A stretch of DNA of 54,635 nt from Paralimibaculum aggregatum (GCF_030270585.1 NZ_BSYI01000037.1:1-54635), one strand, 5' to 3'; positions 8,287 to 16,252 are shown, numbered from the stretch's first letter. Notes: generated by a model not told the origin, from the sequence alone. Made by a program: numbers and translations.

Positions 8287-8394
8287 TCATCCGGGCCGAG
8301 GCCCGCGGTCGGCCCTGAGCGCGCCGAGCGCCCCGAGGCCCGAGAGCAGGAGCGCCACCGGGGCCGGCAGCGGCCCTCCTCCTGTACAGGTCAT
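8287..8394 (-). pseudogene. Remnant of a PLPA-type C-terminal sorting tail
   Basis: The minus frame reads GPLPAPVALLLSGLGALGAL followed by a short charged end and a stop. This is the layout of the VPLPA-CTERM anchor common on secreted proteins of Rhodobacterales: PLPA, one hydrophobic helix, then basic or charged residues. Only about 35 codons remain (ATG at 8394) and no upstream secreted domain is present, so it looks like the 3' end of a lost gene. Confidence 0.4.
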
Positions 8395-8504
8395 ACCGGA
8401 AGGCCCCCAAGCCCTCGATCTTCCAGAAAAGGTAATTCTGAAAGGGGTTTCCGGGCCGATTCCGCCCGAAAGATGGGGATAGTGACCTGATCGGACTTGC
8501 AGGT

Positions 8505-8530
8505 CTTCCGGTATTCTATGTTACTGGAAG
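8505..8530. repeat. Inverted motif CTTCC-N16-GGAAG (copy 2)
   Basis: CTTCCGGTA (8505-8513) faces TACTGGAAG (8522-8530), 9-bp arms with one mismatch, ending two bases before the integrase ATG. It may be an operator or a recombinase site for that gene. Confidence 0.4.
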
Positions 8531-8531
8531 C

Positions 8532-9137
8532 ATGAGTGAAATTCGCCTCTTCGACAATCAAGGCCGGCGCAACTACCTCTCCGCCGAGGAGCGCGAGCGG
8601 TTCCTTGCCGCCAGCCGTCAGGCGCGGCCGGAGCTGCGCACCCTCTGCGACACCCTCGTCTTCACCGGCGCGCGGGTCTCCGAGGCGCTCGAGCTCACCC
8701 CTGCCCGGATCGACATGAGCGGGCAGCGGGTCATCATCCGCTCACTCAAGAAGCGCAAGGACAAGCTGGGCAATCAGATGATCGAGCACCGCGCGGTGCC
8801 GGTGCCGCCCGCGCTGCTCGACACGCTACAGGCCGCCCATGGCATCCGCCAGGCGCAGAAGCGCGGCGGCGCCAAGGCCGCGGCCCGGATCTGGCCCTGG
8901 ACGCGCCAGCACGCGGCCGTGCTCATCAAGGGGGTGATGCCGGCGGCGCAAATCCTGGAGGGACTGCATCGCAAGGCGCACGGGCTCCGCCATGCCTACG
9001 GCGTTCACGCCATCGGCGCCGGGGTGCCGCTGAACCTGTTGCAGAAGTGGGGCATGCGGACATCTCCACCACGGCGATCTACGCCAATGCCCTCGGCCCG
9101 GAGGAGCAGGCCATCGCGGAAAAGGATGTGGGCATGA
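8532..9137 (+). pseudogene. Tyrosine recombinase/integrase, frameshifted
   Basis: A short (about 200-residue) phage-integrase-type recombinase without an N-terminal core-binding domain. Box I is present (FTGARVSEALEL, catalytic Arg about residue 48) and box II begins [15 protein letters not shown] (His150, Arg153). After LLQKW the frame is lost near 9050: the continuation [20 protein letters not shown], which contains the late His and the Tyr nucleophile, is in another frame until about 9123, where the frame returns and ends at the TGA of 9137. Two compensating indels are implied (about 4 nt lost, 1 nt gained). The product as read lacks the nucleophile. The stop overlaps the WGR start (ATGA). 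Confidence 0.75.
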
Positions 9138-10237
9138 CCCAGCTCGAGCTCTTCCCCACGAGCCTCCGGCTCACCCGGATCGACCCCGCGCAGAACATGC
9201 GCCGGTTCTGTCGCCTGGCGCTGCAGCCTGACCTCTTCGGCGGTTGCACGCTGATCCGCGAATGGGGCCGGATCGGCCGCGGCGGGCAGATGAAGCGCGA
9301 AGAGTTTGCGAGCGAGGGCCAGGCCGTCGATGCGCTCCTCGCCATGGATTGTCGAAAGGCCTGACGTGGATACGCACCTTGATGCCTTGGGTGAAAAAAT
9401 CGGCCTGTCTCTGGACTGCGCCCCTGGGGCCGGACAGGTTGAGGCAGCGGTTTTGACCAGGGCCGGGCGGTTGATCTCCTCGTAGCGCGCGGGGCTCAAG
9501 TAGCCGAGCGCGGAGTGCAGGCGGGTTTCGTTGTAGACCTCCTCGATGAAACCGGGAAGGTGGGCGGCGACGTCCTCGAAGGTCTCGTAGCCGGCCACGT
9601 AGACCGCTTCGACCTTCAGCGTCGTCATGAAGCTCTCGGCCTGGGCGTTGTCATAGGGATTGCCGCGCCGGCCCATCGAACCGACGAAGCCATGGCGCTT
9701 CAGGAGCTTCCGGTGAGCCTTTGAGGCATAGACCGATCCGCGATCCGAGTGAAACACCGTGCCCGGCAGCGGCCTGCGGAAGGCGATCGCGGCCTTGAGC
9801 GCGGCGGTCACGAGGCGCGCATCGATCTTGCGATCGAGGGCATAGCCGACAATCCGGCGCGACCAGGCGTCCATGATGACGGCCAGATAGGCGAAGCCGG
9901 AGGCGAGTTCGACATAGGTGATGTCTGCGACCCAGAGATGATCGGGCGCGTGAACCTCGAAGCCCTTGGCGATGTTTGGAAAGACCGGGCCATCGTGGTT
10001 GCTGTCTGTGGTCGCGACGAACCGGCGCTTGCGCTTCGGCTGCAGACCCTGCTCGCGCATGATGCGCCGGACCTTCTTGGAGTTCACGATTGTGGATCGG
10101 TGCCGGAGCTCGGCGTCGACGCGCCGGTATCCGTAGGCGGGCGAGGCCGCGCAGATCGCCTTGATCTCATCGACGATCATCGCCTCGGCATGGGTCAGGT
10201 CGGGTTCGGCGTAGAAGGAGGAGCGTGAGACATCCAT
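9005..10237 (-). CDS. IS3-family transposase OrfB (DDE integrase)
   Basis: The transposase core carries the DDE triad: Asp in [13 protein letters not shown], Asp in [12 protein letters not shown], and Glu in [16 protein letters not shown]. The tail [16 protein letters not shown] is typical of IS3 OrfB. The ATG at 10237 overlaps the orfA stop (TGATG), and the frame is also open further upstream ([13 protein letters not shown]), so an OrfAB fusion by -1 frameshifting is possible, as usual in the family. The element contains no stop codon for this frame: the true transposase ends at about 9447, and the last ~135 codons (9412 down to 9005) are read from flanking sequence antisense to the WGR and integrase genes. 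Confidence 0.85.
   Translation of the reverse strand: MDVSRSSFYAEPDLTHAEAMIVDEIKAICAASPAYGYRRVDAELRHRSTIVNSKKVRRIMREQGLQPKRKRRFVATTDSNHDGPVFPNIAKGFEVHAPDHLWVADITYVELASGFAYLAVIMDAWSRRIVGYALDRKIDARLVTAALKAAIAFRRPLPGTVFHSDRGSVYASKAHRKLLKRHGFVGSMGRRGNPYDNAQAESFMTTLKVEAVYVAGYETFEDVAAHLPGFIEEVYNETRLHSALGYLSPARYEEINRPALVKTAASTCPAPGAQSRDRPIFSPKASRCVSTSGLSTIHGEERIDGLALARKLFALHLPAAADPAPFADQRATAEEVRLQRQATEPAHVLRGVDPGEPEARGEELELGHAHILFRDGLLLRAEGIGVDRRGGDVRMPHFCNRFSGTPAPMA
9134..9364 (+). CDS. WGR-domain protein, probably C-terminally truncated
   Basis: 76 residues: [18 protein letters not shown], then [18 protein letters not shown] and [14 protein letters not shown]. The last contains the Trp-Gly-Arg signature of the WGR domain, a small nucleic-acid-associated module of PARPs and bacterial proteins. 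Small WGR proteins directly after a 200-residue integrase are familiar on alphaproteobacterial plasmids. The ATG overlaps the integrase stop. The usual basic C-terminal tail is missing after LLAM, so the last few residues are probably foreign sequence. An IS3 element begins 48 bp downstream. Confidence 0.7.
   Translation: MTQLELFPTSLRLTRIDPAQNMRRFCRLALQPDLFGGCTLIREWGRIGRGGQMKREEFASEGQAVDALLAMDCRKA
9412..9447 (+). repeat. IS3 terminal inverted repeat, left
   Basis: 36 bp, exact reverse complement of 10632-10667. It encodes the last residues (TCPAPGAQS) of the orfB reading frame, so the element has no orfB stop codon of its own. Confidence 0.9.
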
Positions 10238-10587
10238 CAGCTCGCATCCTCGTTTGACGGAGATGCCACGGGGCCGGTGATCGCGGATGTAGCCGCGTTT
10301 CTCCGAAATCGTTTCGAGGCGAGAGCCCCTTTTAGAAACTCAATCTCGAGGGCTTGGCGGCCAACCATCCGCTCGAGCGCGGCGATCTTCGCCTGGGCCT
10401 CGTGATGCGTGTTGGCCGCCTCGATCTCCTCGTCGAACTCGCCGGCCTCGTACTTCTCTATCCAGACCCGGATCAGATGCCGGAAAATGTCATGCTCCTT
10501 CGATAGCGCGTTGAGCGCGGCGCCAGCGAGGTACTCCTCGACGACCTGGCGCTTGAAGGCGGTGCTGTGGCGTCTGTGTCTGCGCAT
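10237..10587 (-). CDS. IS3-family transposase OrfA
   Basis: 116 residues. A basic N-terminal helix-turn-helix ([19 protein letters not shown], then [22 protein letters not shown]) is followed by a leucine-zipper-like segment ([22 protein letters not shown]). This is the DNA-binding subunit that recognises the terminal repeats. It lies just inside the right repeat and its stop overlaps the OrfB start. Confidence 0.88.
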   Translation of the reverse strand: MRRHRRHSTAFKRQVVEEYLAGAALNALSKEHDIFRHLIRVWIEKYEAGEFDEEIEAANTHHEAQAKIAALERMVGRQALEIEFLKGALASKRFRRNAATSAITGPVASPSNEDAS

Positions 10588-10631
10588 GGGCTCTCATACT
10601 CCGAAAGCCCGACCTCAGGTGGGGAGTTCTC

Positions 10632-10667
10632 CTGCCTCAACCTGTCCGGCCCCAGGGGCGCAGTCCA
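10632..10667 (-). repeat. IS3 terminal inverted repeat, right
   Basis: 36 bp, exact reverse complement of 9412-9447, lying upstream of orfA. Confidence 0.9.
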
Positions 10668-10962
10668 GCGCCGTGGCGACGGCGACGACGGGAGGTGGCT
10701 CCTCGAGAAGACCCCAACCAATGCGGGCTCCCTTCACTGCAACATCTGGCGCGGTCCGGCTGTCGACCTCCTTACCCGCGACACTATCGCCGTCCTTCCG
10801 GTGACGGGATGGTGGCGCAGGCGAGCGCGAGGCGACGTTCGTATGCAGCGCACTCGCTATGCCCTGGTCGCCTCGATCAGAAGTGACAACACCGAGATAG
10901 ACCTTCATACGCCAATCCGAATCGCCGTCGACAGCGTGATCGATGTCAAGATCGCGGTCTGA
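10668..10962 (+). pseudogene. C-terminal remnant of an S8 (subtilisin-like) peptidase, possibly IetS-type
   Basis: The open frame directly after the IS right end reads RWLLEKTPTNAGSLHCNIWRG, LLTRDTIAVLPVTGWW and ARYALVASI-like text (RYALVASIRSDNTEIDLHTP), ending at 10962. The combination of a Gly-Trp-Trp turn, RYALVxSI and a final DLHTPI strand is what I recall at the C-terminus of large S8 peptidases paired with an AAA ATPase in IetAS-type anti-phage systems. The catalytic Asp/His/Ser region is missing, replaced by the IS3 element. No ATPase gene is in the window. The family assignment is from memory and moderate at best. Confidence 0.4.
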
Positions 10963-10970
10963 CCCACGCT

Positions 10971-10984
10971 CTGGAATCTTCCAG
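10971..10984. repeat. Palindrome CTGGAATCTTCCAG
   Basis: A 6-2-6 perfect inverted repeat just after the S8 remnant. It uses the same CTTCCAG/CTGGAAG half-site as the motif at 5229, 8505 and 13526 but in the opposite arrangement. Confidence 0.35.
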
Positions 10985-11162
10985 TATGACCAGCAGGGAA
11001 GGGCTTTCGCGGCCCTCCGCTGCGCCAGGCGCTTCCAGAAAGGGCTCATCGTCTTCTCCTTCACGTTGCATCCGGGACGCATGGGATGGCGGCGGAGAAA
11101 GCCTTCGCTCCCTCCGCCCGGGATGTGGTCGGACTGAGATTGGCGGCGCCGGGCGCCGGCTC

Positions 11163-12503
11163 TCAGGCGGCGCGGGTCGGTGCCGGCTCCGCGGCTCGGG
11201 CGCGGTTCAGAAAGCGGCGGTTGACAGGGCTGTGCGGCTTGAGCGCGAGGCGCTCGCCCGCCAGCGCCTCGGCGCCGCCAGTGTTGCCGCCGCGCAGGAG
11301 CGCTTCGGTCAGGGTCCAGTCGATGATGTCACGCTGCGCATGACTGCCGCCGTAGCTGTTGGCGATGAACCGCGCGGCGTGAAGATGCTCGGCCGAATCG
11401 GCGTAGCGGCCCTGCCAGAAGGCCCGGAACCCCTCGATCAGCGGCAGGCCGGTCTCGCGCGCCCAGCCAGCCGTCTCGGTCCAGTCCGGCTCGGCGGAGC
11501 GGTAGGCTCCGACGATGCGGTCGACCTCGCCGCTCCGGTCGGCGCCGAGATAGGCCATGGCGGCATGCCAGTCGTTGAAGGGATAGAGCTTGCCGTCCGC
11601 ATGGGCGTCCCAGGCTGCGGCGACCTCGTCCCAGCGCGGCCCGACATCGTGCCCCTCGAGATGCATCCGCCAGAGCAGCGCCGAGGCATCGACGAGATCG
11701 AGCGCGACCGGGCTGGCATCGCCTCGGATGCGGGCGTCGTAAAGCGCGATCACCTCGCCGGACTGGCCGAGATCGAGATGGTAGAGCGCCTTGTGCCACC
11801 AGTTGTGCACCTTGAAGAAATTGTCGTCGCCCGACCAGTGCGGCTCGCGCGTGTCCATCCAGGCGAGGCCGTCTTCCGTGCGCCCCTGCATCTCGAGCAC
11901 ATGCGCGACCGCGTGATGCGCCCAGCAGTCCAGGGGATCGCGGGCCACCGCCTCCCGGCCCATGGCCTCGGCCCGGGCATAGTCGCCCGTCTCTTCGAGC
12001 CCGAAGGCGTACATGCCGAGCAGGGCGGCGTACCCCGGCATGTCCTCCGACCATTTCGGCAGGGCGCGCGCCAGCCTGTCGCGCAGATTGCGCGCGTTGG
12101 CACGATAGAAATCCATCAGATGTCCTGCCTGGAGCCCCAGAAGATCGTGCGGGAACGCCATGTTGTGATGATCGAGCCGAAGTGCGGCCTCCGTCCAGTT
12201 GCCCGCCAGAAGACAGTCGAGCGCTGCGATATGCGAGCGCTCCCGGTCGGTGGCGGCGAGGAGCTTCGTCGTCGCCACAATGGCGCGCGCTTCCGCTGCC
12301 GCCTCGGGCTCGGTCGCAAGCGCGAAGAGATAGGCCTTGAGGATGTGCGCCATGGCGAAGTCCGGCGCCGCGGCGATGGCGCTGTCGGCCATGGCCACCG
12401 GGTCCCCGCGATAGATGTTGAAGGCGCGCAGGGCCGCGTCGAAATGCTCGGCTGCCTCTGACGAGGCGCCGGTAAGCGGATTGTTCTGCCGGTCGGAATG
12501 CAT
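11163..12503 (-). CDS. Tetratricopeptide-repeat protein
   Basis: 446 residues of paired helices with TPR character: AEHFDAALRAFNIYRGDP, MAHILKAYLFALATEPEAA, GYAALLGMYAFGLEETGDYARA, AHHAVAHVLEMQGRTEDG. It is rich in Trp and His (VHNWWHKALYHLDLGQ). No signal peptide or membrane segment. This long all-TPR layout belongs to a conserved but poorly characterised bacterial family; an enzymatic role has not been established as far as I know. Start: ATG 12503 behind AAGGAGA. It is divergent from the TetR gene, which is its likely regulator. Confidence 0.82.
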   Translation of the reverse strand: MHSDRQNNPLTGASSEAAEHFDAALRAFNIYRGDPVAMADSAIAAAPDFAMAHILKAYLFALATEPEAAAEARAIVATTKLLAATDRERSHIAALDCLLAGNWTEAALRLDHHNMAFPHDLLGLQAGHLMDFYRANARNLRDRLARALPKWSEDMPGYAALLGMYAFGLEETGDYARAEAMGREAVARDPLDCWAHHAVAHVLEMQGRTEDGLAWMDTREPHWSGDDNFFKVHNWWHKALYHLDLGQSGEVIALYDARIRGDASPVALDLVDASALLWRMHLEGHDVGPRWDEVAAAWDAHADGKLYPFNDWHAAMAYLGADRSGEVDRIVGAYRSAEPDWTETAGWARETGLPLIEGFRAFWQGRYADSAEHLHAARFIANSYGGSHAQRDIIDWTLTEALLRGGNTGGAEALAGERLALKPHSPVNRRFLNRARAAEPAPTRAA

Positions 12504-12724
12504 CGGTCTTCTCCTTGATCGCAACGGTCGTGCGCGTTGGCGCACCGGGAGCGCGACAAGCCCGCACCCTGCGGAGGCCGCGAAACCCTGGGCGCAGATC
12601 TATCCATCGGCACGTGCCAGGATCAGTGAACTCATTGGTCAGGCGGCCGAATTTCCTGCTTTCTGTTTTAAATCAGAGGCTTGTGAGAAAATTGCGCCAC
12701 GCTGCGCCGGGTCCGGCAACGGGT

Positions 12725-12769
12725 TTGACCGTGCGGACCGCACCCGTGGTACAGTACCGGCGGTACAGT
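12725..12769 (+). promoter_or_regulatory. Candidate tetR promoter and TetR operator
   Basis: TTGACC (12725-12730) could be a -35 box. Just downstream is GGTAC-A-GTACC (12748-12758), a perfect inverted repeat, and GGTACAGT occurs twice, 14 bp apart (12748-12755 and 12762-12769). The site lies 24 bp before the TetR start, between divergent genes, and would overlap the -10 region, as expected for an autoregulatory operator. Confidence 0.5.
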
Positions 12770-12792
12770 TGAAGGCCGAGGAGGGCCGGTCG

Positions 12793-13437
12793 ATGGCGGA
12801 GAAACTGGCGAACTCGCCCTCATCGACCAGGCAGCAGATTCTCCGTGCCGCCGAGGCAGCCGTGCTGGCCAAGGGCTTCTCCGGCACCTCGATCGACGAG
12901 CTGATCGCCGAGGTCGGCATTTCGAAGAGCGGGTTCTTCTACCACTTCCGCGACAAGGCGATGCTCGCGCAGGCGCTGATCGAGCGCTATGTCGAGGAGG
13001 ACGGCGAGATCCTGAGCGGGATCTTCGCCGAGGCCGACACGCTGAGCGAGGACCCGCTGCACAGCTTCCTGATCGCGCTCAAGATGCTTGCGAAGCTGTT
13101 CGAGGATCTGCCGGCAACGCATCCGGGCTGCATCGTCGCCTCGGTCTGCTACCATGAGCAGCTCTTCGACCGGGAGGTGCGGCGGCTCACCGGAGAGGCG
13201 GTGCTGATCTGGCGCGCCATGATCCGAACGCGTCTCGACCGTATAACCCAACAGTACCAGCTGCGCATCGACATCGATCTCGACGATCTGGCCGACATGC
13301 TGTCGGTGGTGGCCGATGGCGGCATCATCCTATCCAAGGCGGTCGGTGACAAGTCGCGGCTGCCGCGCCAGATGCTGCTCTATCGCGACTTCATCCGACT
13401 GGTCTTCGAACCCCGGGCCACCGCTGCGGAACGCTGA
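12793..13437 (+). CDS. TetR/AcrR-family regulator
   Basis: 214 residues. The N-terminal helix-turn-helix is clear: STRQQILRAAEAAVLAKGF, then GTSIDELIAEVGISKSGFFY, then HFRDKAMLAQALIERY. The C-terminal ligand domain (LEDLPATHPGCIVASVCYHE onward, a TetR_C-type segment with GCI) resembles regulators of efflux or enzyme genes. Start: ATG 12793 with GAGGAGGG upstream; the frame is open further 5' but that part overlaps the divergent TPR gene. It probably controls itself and the TPR gene through the repeat at 12748-12769. Confidence 0.9.
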   Translation: MAEKLANSPSSTRQQILRAAEAAVLAKGFSGTSIDELIAEVGISKSGFFYHFRDKAMLAQALIERYVEEDGEILSGIFAEADTLSEDPLHSFLIALKMLAKLFEDLPATHPGCIVASVCYHEQLFDREVRRLTGEAVLIWRAMIRTRLDRITQQYQLRIDIDLDDLADMLSVVADGGIILSKAVGDKSRLPRQMLLYRDFIRLVFEPRATAAER

Positions 13438-13525
13438 ACGGCACACCGCAATACAACCGCTCGGCGTATCTTCCGAATTTTGCCCAGCTGGGAAGGGCTT
13501 CCAGGGGCCTGCGAAGCGCTTGGCA

Positions 13526-13552
13526 CTTCCAGATATAACCTTTATTTGGAAG
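13526..13552. repeat. Inverted motif CTTCCAG / TTGGAAG (copy 3, looser)
   Basis: CTTCCAG (13526-13532) faces TTGGAAG (13546-13552) in the 234-bp gap between the convergent TetR and hydrolase genes. The spacing is one base longer than in copies 1 and 2. Apart from this the gap shows only AT-rich sequence at 13640-13680. Confidence 0.3.
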
Positions 13553-13671
13553 ATGGGCCGTTTGAGACCCTTCCGGAATGACATGTAGAGGAAGGCACTT
13601 GTATCCCGTCGGTGTGCAAGTGTAGTGATTTACTTCGGAACAACTCAGGAAATAACAGGTTAATTTTTGCC

Positions 13672-14847
13672 TTATATATTTATAAATTCTATAACCTTAG
13701 AGATGATTTCATCCCAGGTGCAGGATGAACCGAGGATGATGTGATTGTTGCTATGGATCAGCTTGAACTCTGCGCCTGGAATATTCGCCGCTAGCAGCCG
13801 GCCCTGGGCCACCGGATGGATCGCGTCTCCGTCGGCATGCATGACGAGCGTCGGCGCCCGCACCTTGGCGAGGCTCTCGGTCACGTCGAACCGGTCGATC
13901 GCCCGGCGGATACGCCCCGCCATCTCGGGTGTCGCCGAAGCGAGCTGGCTCCTGGCGATGCTGGTCCGCTCCTCGGGCGAGGCGTCGGGGCAGAACATCG
14001 CAATGAAGGCCGACATGAACCCGCTCTCGGGTTTGCCCCAACCCCTGTTGAGCAGCGTCATGAGCGCCTCCGCATCACCGTGCGACCGGTTGCCGCTGCG
14101 CAGCGCACGGCCCTGTGCGAAGCCGCCGAAGAGGACGAGCCGGCTCACCCGCTCGGGATGCGCCGCGGCCACATGCACAGATACCGGAACGCCTTGCGAG
14201 GTGGCGAAGATCGGGAACCGGTCGAGCCCCGCCGCGTCTGCCACGGCCAGCATATCGGCCGCATAGGCCTCGATCGACAGGTCGGCGACATCGGTCTGCG
14301 AGAGCCCCGTTCCGCGCTGGTCGTAGCGCACGAGGGTGTGGCGCGCGCTGAGCGCCGCGATGGTCGGGCGATAGACCGAACCCTGCCAGTCCATCTCGAG
14401 ATGCGTGAGGAAATGCCCGGCGCGCAGCAAGGGCGGACCCGCGCCGGAGACGGCATAGGCGATCCCGGTGCCGTCCGACGAGGCAACCATGCGGACGGTC
14501 TGGCGCATCTCTGGCGCGCCCTGCGGCCTGTCATCGGACCCGCGCGACACCTCGGCGACCAGAGCGAAGCCGCGCCGCGGGAGCGTCCGGATCACAAGCT
14601 GGTGCCTGCCGCTGTCGCCAACCGCTGTGCGCGCCGCATTGATGCGCGACGCGATCGTTGCGTCTGACACGATGCGCCCGTTCCAGACGGCGGCGATCAG
14701 TTCGTCCTTGGTAACCAACTCGCCGGCGCGCTCCGCGAGGACATGCAGAAGATCGAAGACCTGGGGCTCGACTGGCACCGGCTCGCCGCTGCGGAGAAGC
14801 CTGTGGCGCTTGGTGTCCAGCACGCAATCGGCAAAGAGAAAGCGCAT
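13672..14847 (-). CDS. Winged-helix (OmpR-type) regulator fused to alpha/beta hydrolase
   Basis: 391 residues. Residues 1-100 form a Trans_reg_C winged helix: MRFLFADCVLDTKRHRLLR, VEPQVFDLLHVLAERAGELV, SRINAARTAVGDSGRHQLV and RTLPRRGFALVAEV. From about residue 120 there is an alpha/beta hydrolase: oxyanion region GAGPPLLRAGHF, nucleophile elbow FATSQGVPV (Ser in the S-Q-G position), acid in MHADGDAIHP and His in IHSNNHII. No receiver domain is present. This fusion is known in CadC-like or ToxR-like one-component proteins and suggests a sensor that binds or cleaves a small ester or lactone. It is divergent from the cupin gene across 145 bp. Confidence 0.85.
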   Translation of the reverse strand: MRFLFADCVLDTKRHRLLRSGEPVPVEPQVFDLLHVLAERAGELVTKDELIAAVWNGRIVSDATIASRINAARTAVGDSGRHQLVIRTLPRRGFALVAEVSRGSDDRPQGAPEMRQTVRMVASSDGTGIAYAVSGAGPPLLRAGHFLTHLEMDWQGSVYRPTIAALSARHTLVRYDQRGTGLSQTDVADLSIEAYAADMLAVADAAGLDRFPIFATSQGVPVSVHVAAAHPERVSRLVLFGGFAQGRALRSGNRSHGDAEALMTLLNRGWGKPESGFMSAFIAMFCPDASPEERTSIARSQLASATPEMAGRIRRAIDRFDVTESLAKVRAPTLVMHADGDAIHPVAQGRLLAANIPGAEFKLIHSNNHIILGSSCTWDEIISKVIEFINI

Positions 14848-14992
14848 CTGATCGCCGCTCTCCTGTGACCCGCCCGCGCCTCGCTTCTAAAGGAAAATCA
14901 AGGGACTCCCAAGCGGTTCTGGAGGTTGCCTGCAAGCGCCGACTGATCGCCGAGCGCATCCTAACCGAAAGCCCGGTTCAGGAGGTGGCACC

Positions 14993-15529
14993 ATGTTCAA
15001 TCTCGAGACCTTCGTAGAGGACTGTAAGACCGCGGTCCGCAGAGGCCCCTCGCATGGCGCGGTCGGCGAGGTTCTGCGCCGCGCGATGGCCGACCCCACC
15101 GCCGTCACCGCCGCCCTCGGCGCGCCGCGATCCGGCGGGCTCAACGCGATCTACAAGTCGCCCGAGCTGACCATCCTCAATATGGTCTGGCGCCCGGAGA
15201 TGGTGCTCATGCCGCACGATCACAACATGTGGGCGGTGATCGGCATCTATTCGGGCCGCGAGGACAACATCTTCTGGCGCCGCACCCGGGACGGGGCCGG
15301 CGGCCGAATCGAGGCGACGGAGGCCAAGGCGCTCGCTGCGGGCGACGTGGTGCTGCTCGGCCGCGACACCATTCACTCCGTGATCAACCCGCTCTCGAAA
15401 TACACCGGAGCGATCCACGTCTACGGCGGAGACTTCTTCGAGGCGGAGCGTCTGGAATGGGAGGCCGAGGGCCTCACCGAGCGCCGCTGGGACCCCGAGC
15501 GCGCAAAGGCGCTGTTTGCAGATCGATGA
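14993..15529 (+). CDS. Cupin-fold metalloenzyme (cysteine-dioxygenase-like)
   Basis: 178 residues. PHDHNMWAVIGIYSGREDN carries the His-x-His and the downstream Glu of a cupin metal site, and GDVVLLGRDTIHSVINP supplies the third His. This matches the predicted metal-dependent double-stranded beta-helix enzymes related to cysteine dioxygenase (COG5553-like). It probably binds Fe(II) and oxidises a small thiol or acid, but the substrate is unknown. Start: ATG 14993 behind CAGGAGGTGGCACC. The divergent winged-helix/hydrolase protein is its probable regulator. Confidence 0.8.
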   Translation: MFNLETFVEDCKTAVRRGPSHGAVGEVLRRAMADPTAVTAALGAPRSGGLNAIYKSPELTILNMVWRPEMVLMPHDHNMWAVIGIYSGREDNIFWRRTRDGAGGRIEATEAKALAAGDVVLLGRDTIHSVINPLSKYTGAIHVYGGDFFEAERLEWEAEGLTERRWDPERAKALFADR

Positions 15530-15769
15530 AGCGCTCTGCAGGAGCCAATACAACTGAAATGGGGCCTGCGGTATGCGTCTCTCCGTCTTCCAGATCTCGC
15601 CCATCCCCGAAGGTCCGCGTGGGGGGGCCGCGGTGGTGGTTGGAACGGGTTGCCGGGCAGCGTTGCCGAGCCGTCCGCGCCGAAGAACGGCGCGCTTGCG
15701 GAGGCAGCCCGGTGTGCCGCTCGCGTTCCGCAGGCGGAGCGCATCGCCGCGCTCAGACGGGCGATGCGC

Positions 15770-16024
15770 GCTCCGGCCATCGACCGCGCCCGCCTTCATA
15801 CGGCGGACGTGATACCGGACCGTCCCATCGCTCACCCCGAGAAACCGGGCGATCTCCGCACCCGTCGCCCCGCGTTCGTCCAGAACCTTGATCGTCATAC
15901 GAGCCGCTTCGCTGTGCCGGCCCATTCATTGCCCCTGAGTTCTGATGCTCAGGGCCTTCCTGGCCGGAGGCGGCAGCCCGCAAAACTGGGTGTCGCCTTA
16001 GCTCGCCACTCGCATGTCGCCTTA
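15770..16024 (-). mobile_element. IS21-like remnant (IstA N-terminus and outer end), copy 1
   Basis: The minus frame from 15925 reads MGRHSEAARMTIKVLDERG, then TGAEIARFLGVSDGTVRYHV, then RRMKAGAVDGRS, an IstA-type helix-turn-helix, and is then lost. Upstream, the element's outer end carries two TAAGGCGAC copies, in line with the multiple terminal repeats of IS21. A second, more diverged copy lies at 38585-38854. About 230 bp between the cupin stop and this remnant contain no recognisable gene. Confidence 0.5.
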
Positions 16025-16172
16025 CAGCGTCTCCCTGATCGAGACCGCGAAGATCAACGGCGTCGAGCCCTTCGCCTTTCTCAAGGCAACCCTCGAGGCG
16101 ATCGCCCGAGGTCACCCCAACGAGCGCCTCGACGATCTCCTCCCATGGAACTTCAAGCACGCGTCAAGCTGA
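16025..16172 (+). pseudogene. IS66-family transposase, C-terminal remnant
   Basis: The frame reads SLIETAKINGVEPFAFLKAT, LEAIARGHPNERLDDLLPWN and F, then a stop at 16170-16172. This is the conserved end of IS66 TnpC (LIETxKxNGVxPxA, DxLLPWNF). It is cut exactly at the outer end of the IS21-like remnant. Confidence 0.75.
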
Positions 16173-16252
16173 ATCCCCCTGTGGGCCCTCCGCACCGCTT
16201 ACGGTTTCGCTGATTTCAGGCGGACTTATCCCATGGCGCGCCGGCGTTCATA

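Larger units (their letters stand above)
9412..10667 (-). mobile_element. Complete IS3-family insertion sequence
   Basis: 1256 bp bounded by identical 36-bp terminal inverted repeats starting TGGACTGCGCC and ending GGCGCAGTCCA (9412-9447 and 10632-10667). It carries orfA and orfB on the minus strand with a helix-turn-helix and DDE transposase. No 3-4 bp target duplication is visible (left flank CTC, right flank GCG), and the two flanks come from unrelated genes, so it probably sits at the join of a rearrangement. Confidence 0.9.

Noticed and set aside
10615-11049. Minus-strand frame starting ATG 11049 with a good Shine-Dalgarno sequence (GAAGGAGAAGACG)
   Set aside because: Only the first ~25 codons look protein-like; the rest is antisense to the S8-peptidase remnant and runs into the IS3 end. 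It may be a fragment, but a function or boundary cannot be given.
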